Of a stretch of DNA of 64,000 nucleotides, positions 36,047-49,856 are shown piece after piece. The notes beneath the pieces are model-generated. The model did not search any database. It was not told the origin of the DNA and worked only from the letters and a program-made list of their open reading frames with translations. The stretch is from Tachypleus tridentatus. Its lineage: Eukaryota > Arthropoda > Merostomata > Xiphosura > Limulidae. The DNA is taken from the NCBI RefSeq assembly GCF_004210375.1, contig NC_134830.1, positions 5,704,001 through 5,768,000 of the forward strand, in the 5' to 3' direction. The translations under genes and the position numbers were made by a program. The stretch's first letter is position 1; each line of letters opens with the position of its first letter.

Positions 36047-36836
36047 AACTATGTTCGGTCTATTAAAAGTGAGTAAAAAGCAAATATAGGGTCTCGGGGA
36101 AGGGATATATATACTGTACATATATACTATCATCACATATACTGGCCGTTAGTTTGATTTCAGGTTGTGCTAGCATATTGAACACTAGTTTAATTTATGG
36201 CTGCTAACGTATACTGTCTACTAACACTCGTGTGTTGCTATGTTTTTCCGATTTGTTATGTGTTTAAATGTGAGGTATTAGTAAGCTTTGTAACATAACA
36301 GCACAGATATATAATTTTCACACACACATTTATTTCATTGGTTATTATGGTTGCCATCACTGTAAACCATTTCCAATATACGACAATCTTTTACCGAAAG
36401 TGATATAGTGATAACAAAATATCCACTTACTGGTAACTTTAGTACACTGATTCCAAGAACTTATGAAAGCAAATAAGGAGACGTCCTTACAAGTCAGACA
36501 CATCCACTATCTGTGAGACTTATGGGAAGATTCATTAGACAGGCTAGGACAGGACAGACTTAATATACGTTTATTACACCATCCCTGTTTGTAATTAACG
36601 AGTGTTATGGTGTGACAAATATTAAGTAATTAGTATTAATTAGTCCAGTGAAATAAAAACTTGTTTGTAACAAACGATATGATAGGGTGCTTCTAAAGAC
36701 ATAAAGGTACCAGTAATAAAAATAAACACTCGTTGTTTTCAAGAACTCTATCAATAGTGGTTACATAGTTCATTCTAATGTTGAGGAATAGCAACACTGG
36801 AAGTTTTTGTGATTTTTATATATATCGCTGCGTGTT
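36047..36836. other. Nothing recognised
   Basis: AT-rich spacer with no assignable feature. Confidence 0.4.
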
Positions 36837-37109
36837 GTTTTTTGTTTTGGAATTTCGCACAAAGCTACTCGAGGGCTATCCATGCTAGCCGTCCCTAATT
36901 TAGCAGTGTAAGACTAGAGAGAAGGCAGCTAGTCATCACCACCCACCGCCAACTCTTGGGCTACTCTTTTACCAACGAATAGTGGGATCGACCGTCACAT
37001 TATAACGCCCCCACGGTTGGGAGGGCGAGCATGTTTGGCGCGACGGGGATGCGAACCCGCGACCCTCAGATTACGAGTCGCACGCCTTAACACGCTTGGC
37101 CATGCGGGC
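36837..37109 (-). mobile_element. tRNA-derived SINE, family A, full length
   Basis: Reverse copy from GGAATTTCGCACAAAGCTAC to CTTGGCCATGCGGGCC. Faces the forward copy at 37350 head to head, with 240 bp between them. Confidence 0.95.
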
Positions 37110-37164
37110 CATCATTGCATGACGTTTGGCGCTGATTGATCAAGAAATATGGAAACAAAGAAGG

Positions 37165-37188
37165 ACACACACACACACACACACACGT
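37165..37188. repeat. (AC)12 microsatellite
   Basis: Uninterrupted AC dinucleotide run between two family A SINEs. Confidence 0.97.
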
Positions 37189-37349
37189 CTATTTCTGCTA
37201 CATGTTGTGTTTGTGTAATACAGTTACTCATGTAGTTAGTTTAATTGTCAATGTTTATTCAGTATAGCTTTCTATTCGTTGTGCAAGCATGTTGTTTTTC
37301 TATAAACGGTTTGTGAGATTTTCCATATATATTCAAACTACGGTTTAAT

Positions 37350-37622
37350 AGGCCCGGCATGGCCAGGTGGTTAAGGCACTCGACTCGTAATCTGAAGGTC
37401 GCAGGTTCGAATCTCCGTCACACCAAACATGCTAGCCCTTTCAGCAGTGGGGGCATTATAATATGGCGGTCAATCCCACTATTCGTTGGTAAAAGAGTAG
37501 CCCAAGAGTTGGCGATGAGTGGTGATGACTAGTTGCCTTTCCTCTAGTCTTACACTGCTAAATAGGAACAACTCTTGCAGAAAATCTTCGTGTAGCTTTG
37601 CACGAGATTAAAAACAAACAAA
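37350..37622 (+). mobile_element. tRNA-derived SINE, family A, full length, well preserved head
   Basis: Head GGCCCGGCATGGCCAGGTGG, TTAAGGCACTCGACTCGTAA, box B GGTTCGAATC, then the family body and the tail AAAAACAAACAAAC. The anticodon position reads CGT, which would fit descent from a tRNA-Thr, but the stems are too decayed to be certain. Confidence 0.96.
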
Positions 37623-38702
37623 CTGTTCTAGACGGTATATAACAACGGTAAATAATGTGTTTCACATCTAGTGATGTTTCCATGCGTTGTATCACATAAG
37701 AACAATGGTGCGTAGGAAGCACGTGCATGTACCTAAGTAAATCATAAGATCACCAGTTCCAACTGCGCAAGTTGTGTTTTGATTACATTGGCATCTTTAT
37801 AGATGGAACACTAGATATTTATAGAACTTTGTTCAGCGTTCACACATTATCACAAGCCAGGGCCAACCATCCAGAAGTTGTGTGTGTATATATATATATA
37901 TATATATCAAACCTACTTCACAGGAGGTCGGAACAGCCAAAACTGATGGATGAAAACAAGGGTTTTGTAATGTAAAAGTGCACTATGTATCTGGTATGTA
38001 CTGTTTGGATAACCAGAAGAAAATGGATGGGTTTCGAGTACAGGTGTTGAAAAGTTCAAACGTACAACTAGAATAATCAATCGCAAAAACAGTAACAAAG
38101 CTGGTTGATGTAAAAAGACGGCAGAATATGAAAACGAATAGGCTTAGGAATAGTTGTTAATTGTTGTTACTTCGCACAATATTGAAGAGTTATCTTTTGT
38201 TTGTTACTCTTTCTGACAAAATCTGAACATAAGGGCTAAGCTACTGAAACTTTGTGTTCCTCAGAGCACATGAAATAACTTCACATTGTCAGTGTAGTCA
38301 AAGGTGTTTAGAAAAAGGAAAGCGTGGGAGAGAAGGAAAGGGTCAGTAGCGTGAGTGGTGAGACTGTTGGCGGACATTCACGTATTATGCAAAAGTTGTC
38401 TATATGCAGTGTAATGGATATACAGTAATTTCATTGATTAAATCACACAGAAATCTACGTTTTCTGGCGCAGTGAAAAGGTTGACTTTTTTATTATTGCT
38501 TACAGTCAACTAGTTTAGGTAACAGTTACCGTCGTTAGGGCTAAGACTTACATTAATCTATTTTAAGCTAACACCGAAGTCGAAGTCCCTAGCTCTCATG
38601 ACGTTAAATGATTTATTTATCTGAGGCAATGTGTAGTGATGCTAAGGTGACGTCTTTCTCCTTGTGGTTATCCGTGTCAACATTCAGTTAAAAGTAAATG
38701 TA
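37623..38702. other. Nothing recognised apart from a TG/TA microsatellite
   Basis: Contains a (TG)n(TA)n run at 37879-37907. Short frames around 37772-38098 look like chance. Confidence 0.4.
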
Positions 38703-38824
38703 TGTGTGTGTGTGTGTTTTTATAGCAAAGCCACATCGGGCTATCTGCTGAGTCCACCGAGGGGAATCGAACCCCTGATTTTATTGTTGTAAATCTGTAG
38801 GCTTACCGCTATACCAGCGGGAAA
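38703..38824 (-). mobile_element. tRNA-derived SINE, family B, full length with (TG)n tail
   Basis: Best family B copy. The tail is (TG)n at 38703-38717, which would be (CA)n on the element strand. Then GCAAAGCCACATCGGGCTAT, CTGCTGAGTCCACCGAGGGG, the box B complement GGAATCGAACCCC, and a head ending ACCGCTATACCAGCGGG. Confidence 0.92.
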
Positions 38825-38870
38825 CAAATGTACAGGTGACAATCGATTATAACTGTACCGATAAAGTTTT

Positions 38871-39085
38871 ACCAGGCCAGTTGTAGCAACCAGGTTAAAT
38901 CGGAACGGGTAAGTTAACCAGGCCAGTTGTAGTCACCAGGTTAAATCGGAACTGGCAAGTTTACCAGGGCAGTTGTGTTAACCACGTTGAACTGGAACTG
39001 TCAGGCTTACCAAGCCAGTAGTACCGACCAAGTTGAACCGCAACTGCTAAGCTTACCAGCCATATGTAGTGACCAGACTTTACCA
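38871..39085. repeat. Minisatellite, 46-bp unit, about 4.5 copies, diverged
   Basis: ACCAGGCCAGTTGTAG-type starts at 38871, 38917, 38963, 39009 and 39055. Units differ at many positions, so this array is older than most others in the window. Confidence 0.93.
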
Positions 39086-39397
39086 GAACCGAATACTGAC
39101 CGTGAATGTAGATTTACTGAGTTTCGGCCGTTATCTCTTCATCAGTATAATCCTTCACGCGCGTGTCTTTCACCATTACTCTTTGAAAGAAGTTAGTACT
39201 CTATATGACGTATTAACACGTCACAATCACGAGCAGCATGATCAATTGTAACACTAGACACGCGTGCGTGTTCGCTCACACGTTTTAAGCCATCTGGTGG
39301 TAAATTCAGTAAACCTAAATTGCATATTGGAAATATTAGTTGTTATTATCGGAGAAATTCTGTAGTTAAACCCGCAAAATCGTTTGAACGTTCACTC
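39086..39397. other. Nothing recognised
   Basis: Spacer between arrays, with a few CpG-containing words (ACACGCGTGCGTG). No gene evidence. Confidence 0.4.
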
Positions 39398-42300
39398 AGG
39401 TTTATAAATAACTCGTATATCTGTTAATGGATACAGGTTTATAAAAAAACTCGTATATCTGTTAATGGATACAGGTTTATAAAAAAACTCGTATATCTGT
39501 TAATGGATACAGGTTTATAAATAACTCTTATATCTGTTAATAGATACAGGTTTATAAAGAACTCGTATATCTCTTAATGGATACAAGTTTATAAAAAAAC
39601 TCGTATATCTGTTAATGGACACATATTTATAAATAACTGGTATATCTGTTAATGGATACAGGTTTATAAATAACTCGTATATCTGTTAATGGATACAAGT
39701 TTATAAATAACTCGTATATCTGTTAATGGACACATGTTTATAAATAACTGGTATATCTGTTAATGGATACAGGTTTATAAATAACTCGTATATCTGTTAA
39801 TGGATACAGGTTTATAAATAACTGGTATATCTGTTAATGGATACAGGTTTATAAATAACTGGTATATCTGTTAATGGATACAGGTTTATAAATAACTCGT
39901 ATATCTGTTAATGGATACAGGTTTATAAGTAACTCGTATATCTGTTACTGGATACAGGTTTATAAATAACTCGTATATCTGTTAATGGATACAGGTTTAT
40001 AAATAACTCGTATATCTGTTACTGGATACAGGTTTATAAATAACTCGTATATCTGTTACTGGATACAGGTTTATAAATAACTCGTATATCTGTTACTGGA
40101 TACAGGTTTATAAATAACTCGTATATCTGTTAATGGATACAGGTTTATAAATAACTCGTATATCTGTTAATGGACACATGTTTATAAATAACTGGTATAT
40201 CTGTTAATGGATACAGGTTTATAAATAACTGGTATATCTATTAATGGATACAGGTTTATAAATAACTCGTATATCTGTTAATGGATACAGGTTTATAAAT
40301 AACTCGTATATCTGTTAATGGATACAGGTTTATAAATAACTCGTATATCTGTTAATGGACACATGTTTATAAATAACTGGTATATCTGTTAATGGATACA
40401 GGTTTATAAATAACTGGTATATCTATTAATGGATACAGGTTTATAAATAACTCGTATATCTGTTAATGGATACAGGTTTATAAATAACTCGTATATCTGT
40501 TAATGGATACAGGTTTATAAATAACTCGTATATCTGTTAATGGATACAGGTTTATAAATAACTCGTATATCTGTTATTGGATACAGGTTTATAAAGAACT
40601 CGTATATCTGTTATTGGATACAGGTTTATAAAGAACTCGTATATCTGTTAATGGATACAGGTTTATAAAGAACTCGTATATCTGTTAATGGATACAGGTT
40701 TATAAATAACTCGTATATCTGTTAATGGATACAGGTTTATAAATAACTCGTATATCTGTTAATGGATACAAATTTATAAATAACTCGTATATCTGTTAAT
40801 GGATACAAATTTATAAAGAACTCGTATATCTGTTAATGGATACAGGTTTATAAAGAACTCGTATATCTGTTAATGGATACAGGTTTATAAAGAACTCGTA
40901 TATCTGTTAATGGATACAGGTTTATAAAGAACTAGTATATCTGTTAATGGATACAGGTTTATAAATAACTAGTATATCTGTTATGGATACAGGTTTATAA
41001 ATAACTAGTATATCTGTTAATGGATACAGGTTTATAAATAACTCGTATATCTGTTAATGGATACAGGTTTATAAATAACTCGTATATCTGTTAATGGATA
41101 CAGGTTTATAAATAACTGGTATATCTGTTAATGGATACAGGTTTATAAATAACTCGTATATCTGTTAATGGATACAGGTTTATAAATAACTCGTATATCT
41201 GTTAATGGATACAGGTTTATAAATAACTTGTATATCTGTTACTGGATACAGGTTTATAAATAACTCGTATATCTGTTAATGGATACAGGTTTATAAATAA
41301 CTAGTATATCTGTTAATGGATACAGGTTTATAAATAACTCGTATATCTGTTAATGGATACAGGTTTATAAATAACTCGTATATCTGTTAATGGATACAGG
41401 TTTATAAATAACTCGTATATCTGTTAATGGATACAGGTTTATAAATAACTCGTATATCTGTTAATGGATACAGGTTTATAAATAACTCGTATATCTGTTA
41501 CTGGATACAGGTTTATAAATAACTCGTATATCTGTTACTGGATACAGGTTTATAAATAACTCGTATATCTGTTACTGGATACAGGTTTATAAATAACTCG
41601 TATATCTGTTAATGGATACAGGTTTATAAATAACTCGTATATCTGTTAATGGACACATGTTTATAAATAACTGGTATATCTGTTAATGGATACAGGTTTA
41701 TAAATAACTGGTATATCTATTAATGGATACAGGTTTATAAATAACTCGTATATCTGTTAATGGATACAGGTTTATAAATAACTCGTATATCTGTTAATGG
41801 ATACAGGTTTATAAATAACTCGTATATCTGTTAATGGACACATGTTTATAAATAACTGGTATATCTGTTAATGGATACAGGTTTATAAATAACTGGTATA
41901 TCTATTAATGGATACAGGTTTATAAATAACTCGTATATCTGTTAATGGATACAGGTTTATAAATAACTCGTATATCTGTTAATGGATACAGGTTTATAAA
42001 TAACTCGTATATCTGTTAATGGATACAGGTTTATAAATAACTCGTATATCTGTTATTGGATACAGGTTTATAAAGAACTCGTATATCTGTTATTGGATAC
42101 AGGTTTATAAAGAACTCGTATATCTGTTAATGGATACAGGTTTATAAAGAACTCGTATATCTGTTAATGGATACAGGTTTATAAAGAACTCGTATATCTG
42201 TTAATGGATACAGGTTTATAAATAACTCGTATATCTGTTAATGGATACAGGTTTATAAATAACTCGTATATCTGTTAATGGATACAAATTTATAAATAAC

Positions 42301-45300
42301 TCGTATATCTGTTAATGGATACAAATTTATAAAGAACTCGTATATCTGTTAATGGATACAGGTTTATAAAGAACTCGTATATCTGTTAATGGATACAGGT
42401 TTATAAAGAACTCGTATATCTGTTAATGGATACAGGTTTATAAAGAACTAGTATATCTGTTAATGGATACAGGTTTATAAATAACTAGTATATCTGTTAA
42501 TGGATACAGGTTTATAAATAACTAGTATATCTGTTAATGGATACAGGTTTATAAATAACTCGTATATCTGTTAATGGATACAGGTTTATAAATAACTCGT
42601 ATATCTGTTAATGGATACAGGTTTATAAATAACTGGTATATCTGTTAATGGATACAGGTTTATAAATAACTCGTATATCTGTTAATGGATACAGGTTTAT
42701 AAATAACTCGTATATCTGTTACTGGATACAGGTTTATAAATAACTTGTATATCTGTTAATGGATACAGGTTTATAAATAACTCGTATATCTGTTACTGGA
42801 TACAGGTTTATAAATAACTCGTATATCTGTTAATGGATACAGGTTTATAAATAACTAGTATATCTGTTAATGGATACAGGTTTATAAATAACTCGTATAT
42901 CTGTTAATGGATACAGGTTTATAAATAACTCGTATATCTGTTAATGGATACAGGTTTATAAATAACTCTTATATCTGTTAATAGATACAGGTTTATAAAT
43001 AACTCGTATATCTGTTAATGGATACAGGTTTATAAATAACTCTTATATCTGTTAATAGATACAGATTTATAAAGAACTAGTATATCTGTTAATGGATACA
43101 GGTTTATAAATAACTCGTATATCTGTTAATGGATACAGGTTTATAAATAACTCGTATATCTGTTAATGGATACAGGTTTGTAAATAACTCTTATATCTGT
43201 TAATAGATACAGATTTATAAAGAACTCGTATATCTGTTAATGGATACAGGTTTATAAATAACTCGTATATCTGTTAATGGATACAGGTTTATAAATAACT
43301 CGTATATCTGTTAATGGATACAGGTTTATAAATAACTCGTATATCTGTTAATGGATACAGGTTTATAAATAACTAGTATATCTGTTAATGGATACAGGTT
43401 TATAAAGAACTCGTATATCTGTTAATGGATACAGGTTTATAAATAACTCGTATATCTGTTAATGGATACAGGTTTATAAAGAACTCGTATATCTGTTAAT
43501 GGATACAGGTTTATAAAGAACTCGTATATCTGTTAATGGATACAGGTTTATAAAGAACTCGTATATCTGTTAATGGATACAAGTTTATAAATAACTCGTA
43601 TACCTGTTAATGGATACAAATTTATAAAGAACTCGTATATCTGTTAATGGATACAAATTTATAAAGAACTCGTATATCTGTTAATGGATACAAGTTTATA
43701 AAGAACTCGTATATCTGTTAATGGATACAAGTTTATAAAGAACTCGTATATCTGTTAATGGATACAAGTTTATAAAAAACTCGTATATCTGTTAATGGAT
43801 ACAAGTTTATAAAAAACTCGTATATCTGTTAATGGATACAGGTTTATAAAGAACTCGTATATCTGTTAATGGATACAGGTTTATAAAGAACTCGTATATC
43901 TGTTAATGGATACAGGTTTATAAAGAACTCGTATATCTGTTAATGGATACAGGTTTATAAATAACTCGTATATCTGTTAATGGATACAGGTTTATAAATA
44001 ACTCGTATATCTGTTAATGGATACAGGTTTATAAATAACTCGTATATCTGTTAATGGATACAGGTTTATAAATAACTCGTATATCTGTTAATGGATACAG
44101 GTTTATAAATAACTCGTATATCTGTTAATAGATACAGATTTATAAAGAACTCGTATATCTGTTAATGGATACAGGTTTATAAATAACTCGTATATCTGTT
44201 AATGGATACAGGTTTATAAATAACTCGTATATCTGTTAATGGACACATATTTATAAATAACTGGTATATCTGTTAATGGATACAGGTTTATAAATAACTC
44301 GTATATCTGTTAATGGATACAGGTTTTTAAAGAACTCGTATATCTGTTAATGGATACAGGTTTATAAATAACTCGTATATCTGTTAATGGATACAGGTTT
44401 ATAAATAACTCGTATATCTGTTACTGGATACAGGTTTATAAATAACTCGTATATCTGTTACTGGATACAGGTTTATAAATAACTCGTATATCTGTTAATG
44501 GATACAGGTTTATAAATAACTGGTATATCTGTTAATGGATACAGGTTTATAAATAACTGGTATATCTGTTAATGGATACAGGTTTATAAATAACTCGTAT
44601 ATTTGTTAATGGATACAGGTTTATAAATAACTCGTATATCTGTTAATGGATACAGGTTTATAAATAACTCGTATATCTGTTACTGGATACAGGTTTATAA
44701 ATAACTCGTATATCTGTTAATGGATACAGGTTTATAAATAACTCGTATATCTGTTAATGGATACAGGTTTATAAATAACTGGTATATCTGTTAATGGATA
44801 CAGGTTTATAAATAACTGGTATATCTGTTAATGGATACAGGTTTATAAATAACTGGTATATCTGTTAATGGATACAGGTTTATAAATAACTCGTATATCT
44901 GTTAATGGATACAGGTTTATAAATAACTCGTATATCTGTTAATGGATACAGGTTTATAAATAACTCTTATATCTGTTAATAGATACAGGTTTATAAAGAA
45001 CTCGTATATCTGTTAATGGATACAAGTTTATAAATAACTCGTATATCTGTTAATGGACACATGTTTATAAATAACTGGTATATCTGTTAATGGATACAGG
45101 TTTATAAATAACTGGTATATCTGTTAATGGATACAGGTTTATAAATAACTGGTATATCTGTTAATGGATACAGGTTTATAAATAACTCGTATATCTGTTA
45201 ATGGATACAGGTTTATAAATAACTCGTATATCTGTTAATGGATACAGGTTTATAAATAACTCGTATATCTGTTAATGGATACAGGTTTATAAATAACTCG

Positions 45301-46280
45301 TACATCTGTTAATGGATACAGGTTTATAAATAACTCGTACATCTGTTACTGGATACAGGTTTATAAATAACTCGTATATCTGTTAATGAATACAGGTTTA
45401 TAAATAACTCGTATATCTGTTAATGGACACATGTTTATAAATAACTGGTATATCTGTTAATGGATACAGGTTTATAAATAACTCGTATATCTGTTAATGG
45501 ATACAGGTTTATAAATAACTCGTATATCTGTTAATGGATACAGGTTTATAAATAACTGATATATCTGTTAATGGATACAGGTTTATAAATAACTGATATA
45601 TCTGTTAATGGATACAGGTTTATAAATAACTGATATATCTGTTAATGGATACAGGTTTATAAATAACTCGTATATCTGTTAATGGATACAGGTTTATAAA
45701 TAACTGGTATATCTGTTAATGGTTTCAGATTTATAAATAACTCGTATATCTGTTAATGGATACAGATTTATAAATAACTCGTATATCTGTTAATGGACAC
45801 AGGTTTATAAATAACTCGTATATCTGTTAATGGACACATGTTTATAAATAACTGGTATATCTGTTAATGGACACATGTTTATAAATAACTGGTATATCTG
45901 TTAATGGATACAGGTTTATAAATAACTGGTATATCTGTTAATGGATACAGGTTTATAAATAACTGGTATATCTATTAATGGATACAGGTTTATAAATAAC
46001 TCATATATCTGTTAATAGATACAAGTTTATAAATAACTCGTATATCTGTTAATGGATACAGGTTTATAAATAACTCGTATATCTGTTAATGGATACAGGT
46101 TTATAAAGAACTCGTATATCTGTTAATGGATACAGGTTTATAAAGAACTCGTATATCTGTTAATGGATACAGGTTTATAAAGAACTCGTATATCTGTTAA
46201 TGGATACAGGTTTATAAATAACTCGTATATCTGTTAATGGATACAGGTTTATAAAGAACTCGTATATCTGTTAATGGATA
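39398..46280. repeat. Satellite-like array, 37-bp unit, about 186 copies, with higher-order structure
   Basis: The unit is AGGTTTATAAATAACTCGTA plus TATCTGTTAATGGATAC. The total of 6,883 bp is almost exactly 186 units. Frequent variants are AAAGAACT, AACTGG or AACTAG, TTACTGG, TTATTGG, GGACACATG, AAATTTAT and ACTTGTA. A series of variants at about 39985-41463 recurs in the same order from about 41464 to 42950, offset 1,479 bp (40 units) at first and one or two units more later. So a block of about 1.5 kb has been duplicated in tandem. No stop-free frame of note occurs. Confidence 0.98.
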
Positions 46281-46807
46281 ACCTCTTTGGATAAGTTCAT
46301 GGGTTTGTTTTGTGCCCTGTTTGGCGGTATGTTGTAGAACCATTAGTTCTGTTTGTTTCAAAGTTTAGTTTATTGAAATCATAAAGCTCAAAGTAATATT
46401 TTAGTAAAGTTATTTCTGTTTCTAAATGTCTAAGTTGTTTTGTAAATAGTGACACGAGATATTTTAAATTTCTTAGGTAGTTGCCATTCGAATGGATGTT
46501 TTGTTACAATATTTGATCTAATTTGGTTAAGTTGATAATGTATATACCCAGAAAAGTTTTATTATAAGTAACTGGAAAAATCAAAAATGCTACTGGGGAC
46601 TTTGGAGAACATTTAATTTTGGCCATGGTATAATACTAGCTTCAATAAACATGTGTTAACCCCCAGTGTGTTGATGCTAACATGGAGGTCATAAGGAGGG
46701 AAAATTAGTCATTCGATTCCTTCTACGTGCGTGGAAGAAATATTCATTATGTATTTTTGTGTCTAAAATATTAGCATACATACGGTGAATATAATTATAT
46801 CTTTTAG
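46281..46807. other. Nothing recognised
   Basis: AT-rich spacer with no assignable feature. Confidence 0.4.
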
Positions 46808-46932
46808 TGGGCGTGGTATTATGGTTAGTATTTCCAAACTAACAATCGAAGGATTCTTGGTTCGTGGTTCATTGCTGCAAAAACGCACTTCGCACTATGG
46901 GGTCTTGGGTGTGTTATAAAGGAGACGGTCAA
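46808..46932 (+). mobile_element. tRNA-derived SINE, family D, 5' half
   Basis: Head GTGGGCGTGGTATTATGGTT, box B GGTTCGTGGTTC, then CGCACTTCGCACTATGGGGT and GGGTGTGTTATAAAGGAGAC. It stops at GGTCAACTGGGG, where the 54-bp array takes over; the family A-like 3' half is missing. Confidence 0.75.
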
Positions 46933-46933
46933 C

Positions 46934-48085
46934 TGGGGAAAAGAGGGAGAGAGGGAAATGGTGAAATGGTACCTTATATAGTCACACGAGGAAAATGAGG
47001 GAGGTAGGGAAATTGTAAAAAAGTATCTTATAAAGTCACACGAGGGAAATGAGGGAGAGAGGGAAATGGTGAAAAGGTACCTTATAAAGCCACACGAGGA
47101 AAATGAGGGAGAGAGGAAAATTGTAAAAAGGTATCTTATAAAGTCACACGAGGAAAATGAGGGAGAGAGGGAAATTGTAAAAAGGTACCTTATAAAGTCA
47201 CACGAGGAAAATGAGGGAGAGAGGGAAATTGTAAAAAGGTACCTTATATAGTCACACGAGGAAAATGAGGGAGAGAGGGAAATGGTGAAAAGGTACCTTA
47301 TATAGTCACACGAGGAAAATGAGGGAGGTAGGGAAATTGTAAAAAGGTATCTTATAAAGTCACACGAGGAAAATGAGGGAGAGAGGGAAATGGTGAAAAG
47401 GTACCTTATAAAGTCACACGAGGAAAATGAGAGAGGAAGGGAAATTGTAAAAAGGTACCTTATAAAGTCAAACGAGGAAAATGAGGGAGAGAGGGAAATG
47501 GTGAAAAGGTACCTTATATAGTCACACGAGGAAAATGAGGAAGAGAGGGAAATGGGGAAAAGGTACCTTATATAGTCACACGAGGAAAATGAGGGAGGTA
47601 GGGAAATTGTAAAAAGGTATCTTATAATGTCACACGAGGAAAATGAGGGAGAGAGAGAAATGGTAAAATGGTACCTTATATAGTCACACGAGGAAAATGA
47701 GGGAGGGAAGGAAATGGTAAAAAAGTACCTTATAAAGTCACACGAGGAAAATGAGGGAGGGAAGGAAATGGTAAAATGGTACCTTATAAAGTCACACGAG
47801 GAAAATGAGGGAGGGAAGGAAATGGTAAAATTGTACCTTATAAAGTCACACGAGGAAAATGAGGGAGGGAAGGAAATGGTAAAATGGTACCTTATATAGT
47901 CACACGAGGAAAATGAGGGAGGGAAGGAAATGGTAAAAAAGTACCTTATAAAGTCACACGAGGAAAATGAGGGAGGGAAGGAAATGGTAAAATGGTACCT
48001 TATATAGTCACACGAGGAAAATGAGGGAGGTAGGGAAATGAGGGAGGGAGGGAAATTGTAAAAAGGTACATTATGAAGTTACGCG
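46934..48085. repeat. Purine-rich minisatellite, 54-bp unit, about 21 copies
   Basis: CACGAGGAAAATGAGGGAGA, GAGGGAAATGGTGAAAAGG, TACCTTATATAGT. Variants: TATAAAGT, GGAAATTGTAAAA and GGGAGGGAAGG, the last limited to the right third. Unit length is a multiple of 3, and the TATATAG form adds an in-frame stop, so only short repeat frames of about 61 codons appear. Confidence 0.97.
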
Positions 48086-49254
48086 GACAGAACAAGGCTG
48101 GAAAGTACTTTGTAAACAAATTTGTCCTTACACAGAATTCAAACATATCTATGAGACATGTTTGTTATATTTAAAATACACCGTGTAGTACAGATGAAGT
48201 TACGGAAGAACCAGAAGGATGTTTTGTAAGAAAGACGCTAGGTGGGGGTGCGAGCTGCAGGAGCTGGAAGTGAGGAATCGTTACGGGTGATTTAATCATT
48301 GTGTTAGTATTAAACTAAAATATGTTTGATTCATTGAAACAGAAAACATAAATACTACGTAATACAATCAATTTAAATTTTTTTGCAGTATCAGGATTAT
48401 AAAGTAAGGCAATTCTTAAAATATTCTATTCTACAAATAATTGTACTGAGCATATAATTTATTCTTTCATTCATCTCTTTTCATTTGTTTGGAATCAGTT
48501 CTGGCTTGTTTCTCAGTATGTTTATTATAGTTTTCGTTGGTAACACGTTTAATTTATTTCGGGTGGACGCCATATTTGATTGTGTTCTCGTGGTTTTGGT
48601 TAGGTGCTATGTTGATCAGTTTCTCAAAACACATTCCTTATGACTCGTAGTTTAATATTACATTTATTTCTGTTTTTACATTATTATCTTTACGACTCGG
48701 TTTTGTCGAATGTCTTATTAAAAGTTAATGAGAATGATGTTTACAGTATAGACAGTCCACTTACCAAGCTGAACCTCGAACACAAAACTATACTTTATTC
48801 AAAGGTAGAATTCATATCTAACACTTGATGTATTAGAAATTCAACACACCTGTTTTCTTTAGTAACACTAGTAGTAGACACGTGTTTAAGTTAAAGTAAT
48901 AGGTCAACTTGTTTTACAGTTTGGAGAGTTTACTCTATTACGGTTTGTAAATGTACACCACAGCGTTGGTTTACTGTTGAGTAATGTTTAATGTTTCTCT
49001 GTGTGTAGGTTTCCTTATATGCACGTGCCATTTGAATACACGATAGTGTTTATTGTTTCTTTTATATTAAGTTCTACTCAAGTGGATAAGCCCTCAGAAA
49101 ATGGTTGTGTCTTCAACGTAACCACCGTCCATATGAAAGAAACAGTGTTATCAAATTTGTCCACGATGAATACTTGAAGCTGTTCTACACGTAATGAATT
49201 GTTTGTAGTATTGTGTAGGATTATCACATTATCAGCCGATAAACACAGGTACTT
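48086..49254. other. Nothing recognised
   Basis: A 62-codon frame at 48640-48828 starts hydrophobic but has no further support. Confidence 0.4.
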
Positions 49255-49300
49255 TACACGTTAAGCAGATAGCCCGACGTGACTTTGCTCACACACACTT
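49255..49300 (+). mobile_element. SINE family B 3' fragment
   Basis: AAGCAGATAGCCCGACGTGA, CTTTGCTCACACACAC: the last part of family B with its CA-rich tail. The tRNA-like head is missing. Confidence 0.65.
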
Positions 49301-49499
49301 CTCTATACGTAGCGACTTCTTACTTGTATATCTGAAGTTAGTTTTTAAGCCTACTTTAGCCTCAGACACTAAAGGTTAAAGGTTACATTTCTGTTTTAAA
49401 CTGTGGTTCCTCTTCAGTCTACGACGATTTGATTTTTTTCAAATTCCTGGATCAAGGAAGCGTTAGAATTAACTGTTTTAATCTGTTACACGAATGAAC

Positions 49500-49750
49500 G
49501 ATTATGTACTAATCTCCTAATCCGAGGGTTGCAGGTTTGAATCCCCTTCGCACCAAACATGCTCGCCCTTTCAGCCGTAGGGGCGTTATAAAGTAACGAT
49601 CAATCCCACTATTCGTTGGTAAAAGAGTAGCCCAAGAGTTGGCGATGAGTGGTGATGATTAGTTGCCTTCCCCCTAGTCTTACACTGCTAAATTAAGGAC
49701 GGCTAGCGCAGATACCCCTCGTGTAGCTTTACGCGAAATTCAAAACAACA
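49500..49750 (+). mobile_element. tRNA-derived SINE, family A, 5' end missing
   Basis: Starts inside the head (TCCTAATCCGAGGGTTGCAG), box B GGTTTGAATCCCC, complete body and a tail AAATTCAAAACAAC. Confidence 0.93.
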
Positions 49751-49856
49751 TAATATATTAATCTACAACAATATCACAAAATTCCCGTTAAAGACACAGT
49801 CTACATAATACGTTTGTATATTCTTCTGGACTACATTCTCTTGTGGACTCGTTTAT

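Noticed and set aside
37350..37425. Possible true tRNA gene in the head of a family A SINE
   Set aside because: The A and B boxes are present, but the stems are mismatched and the sequence continues into the SINE body seen in over ten other copies.
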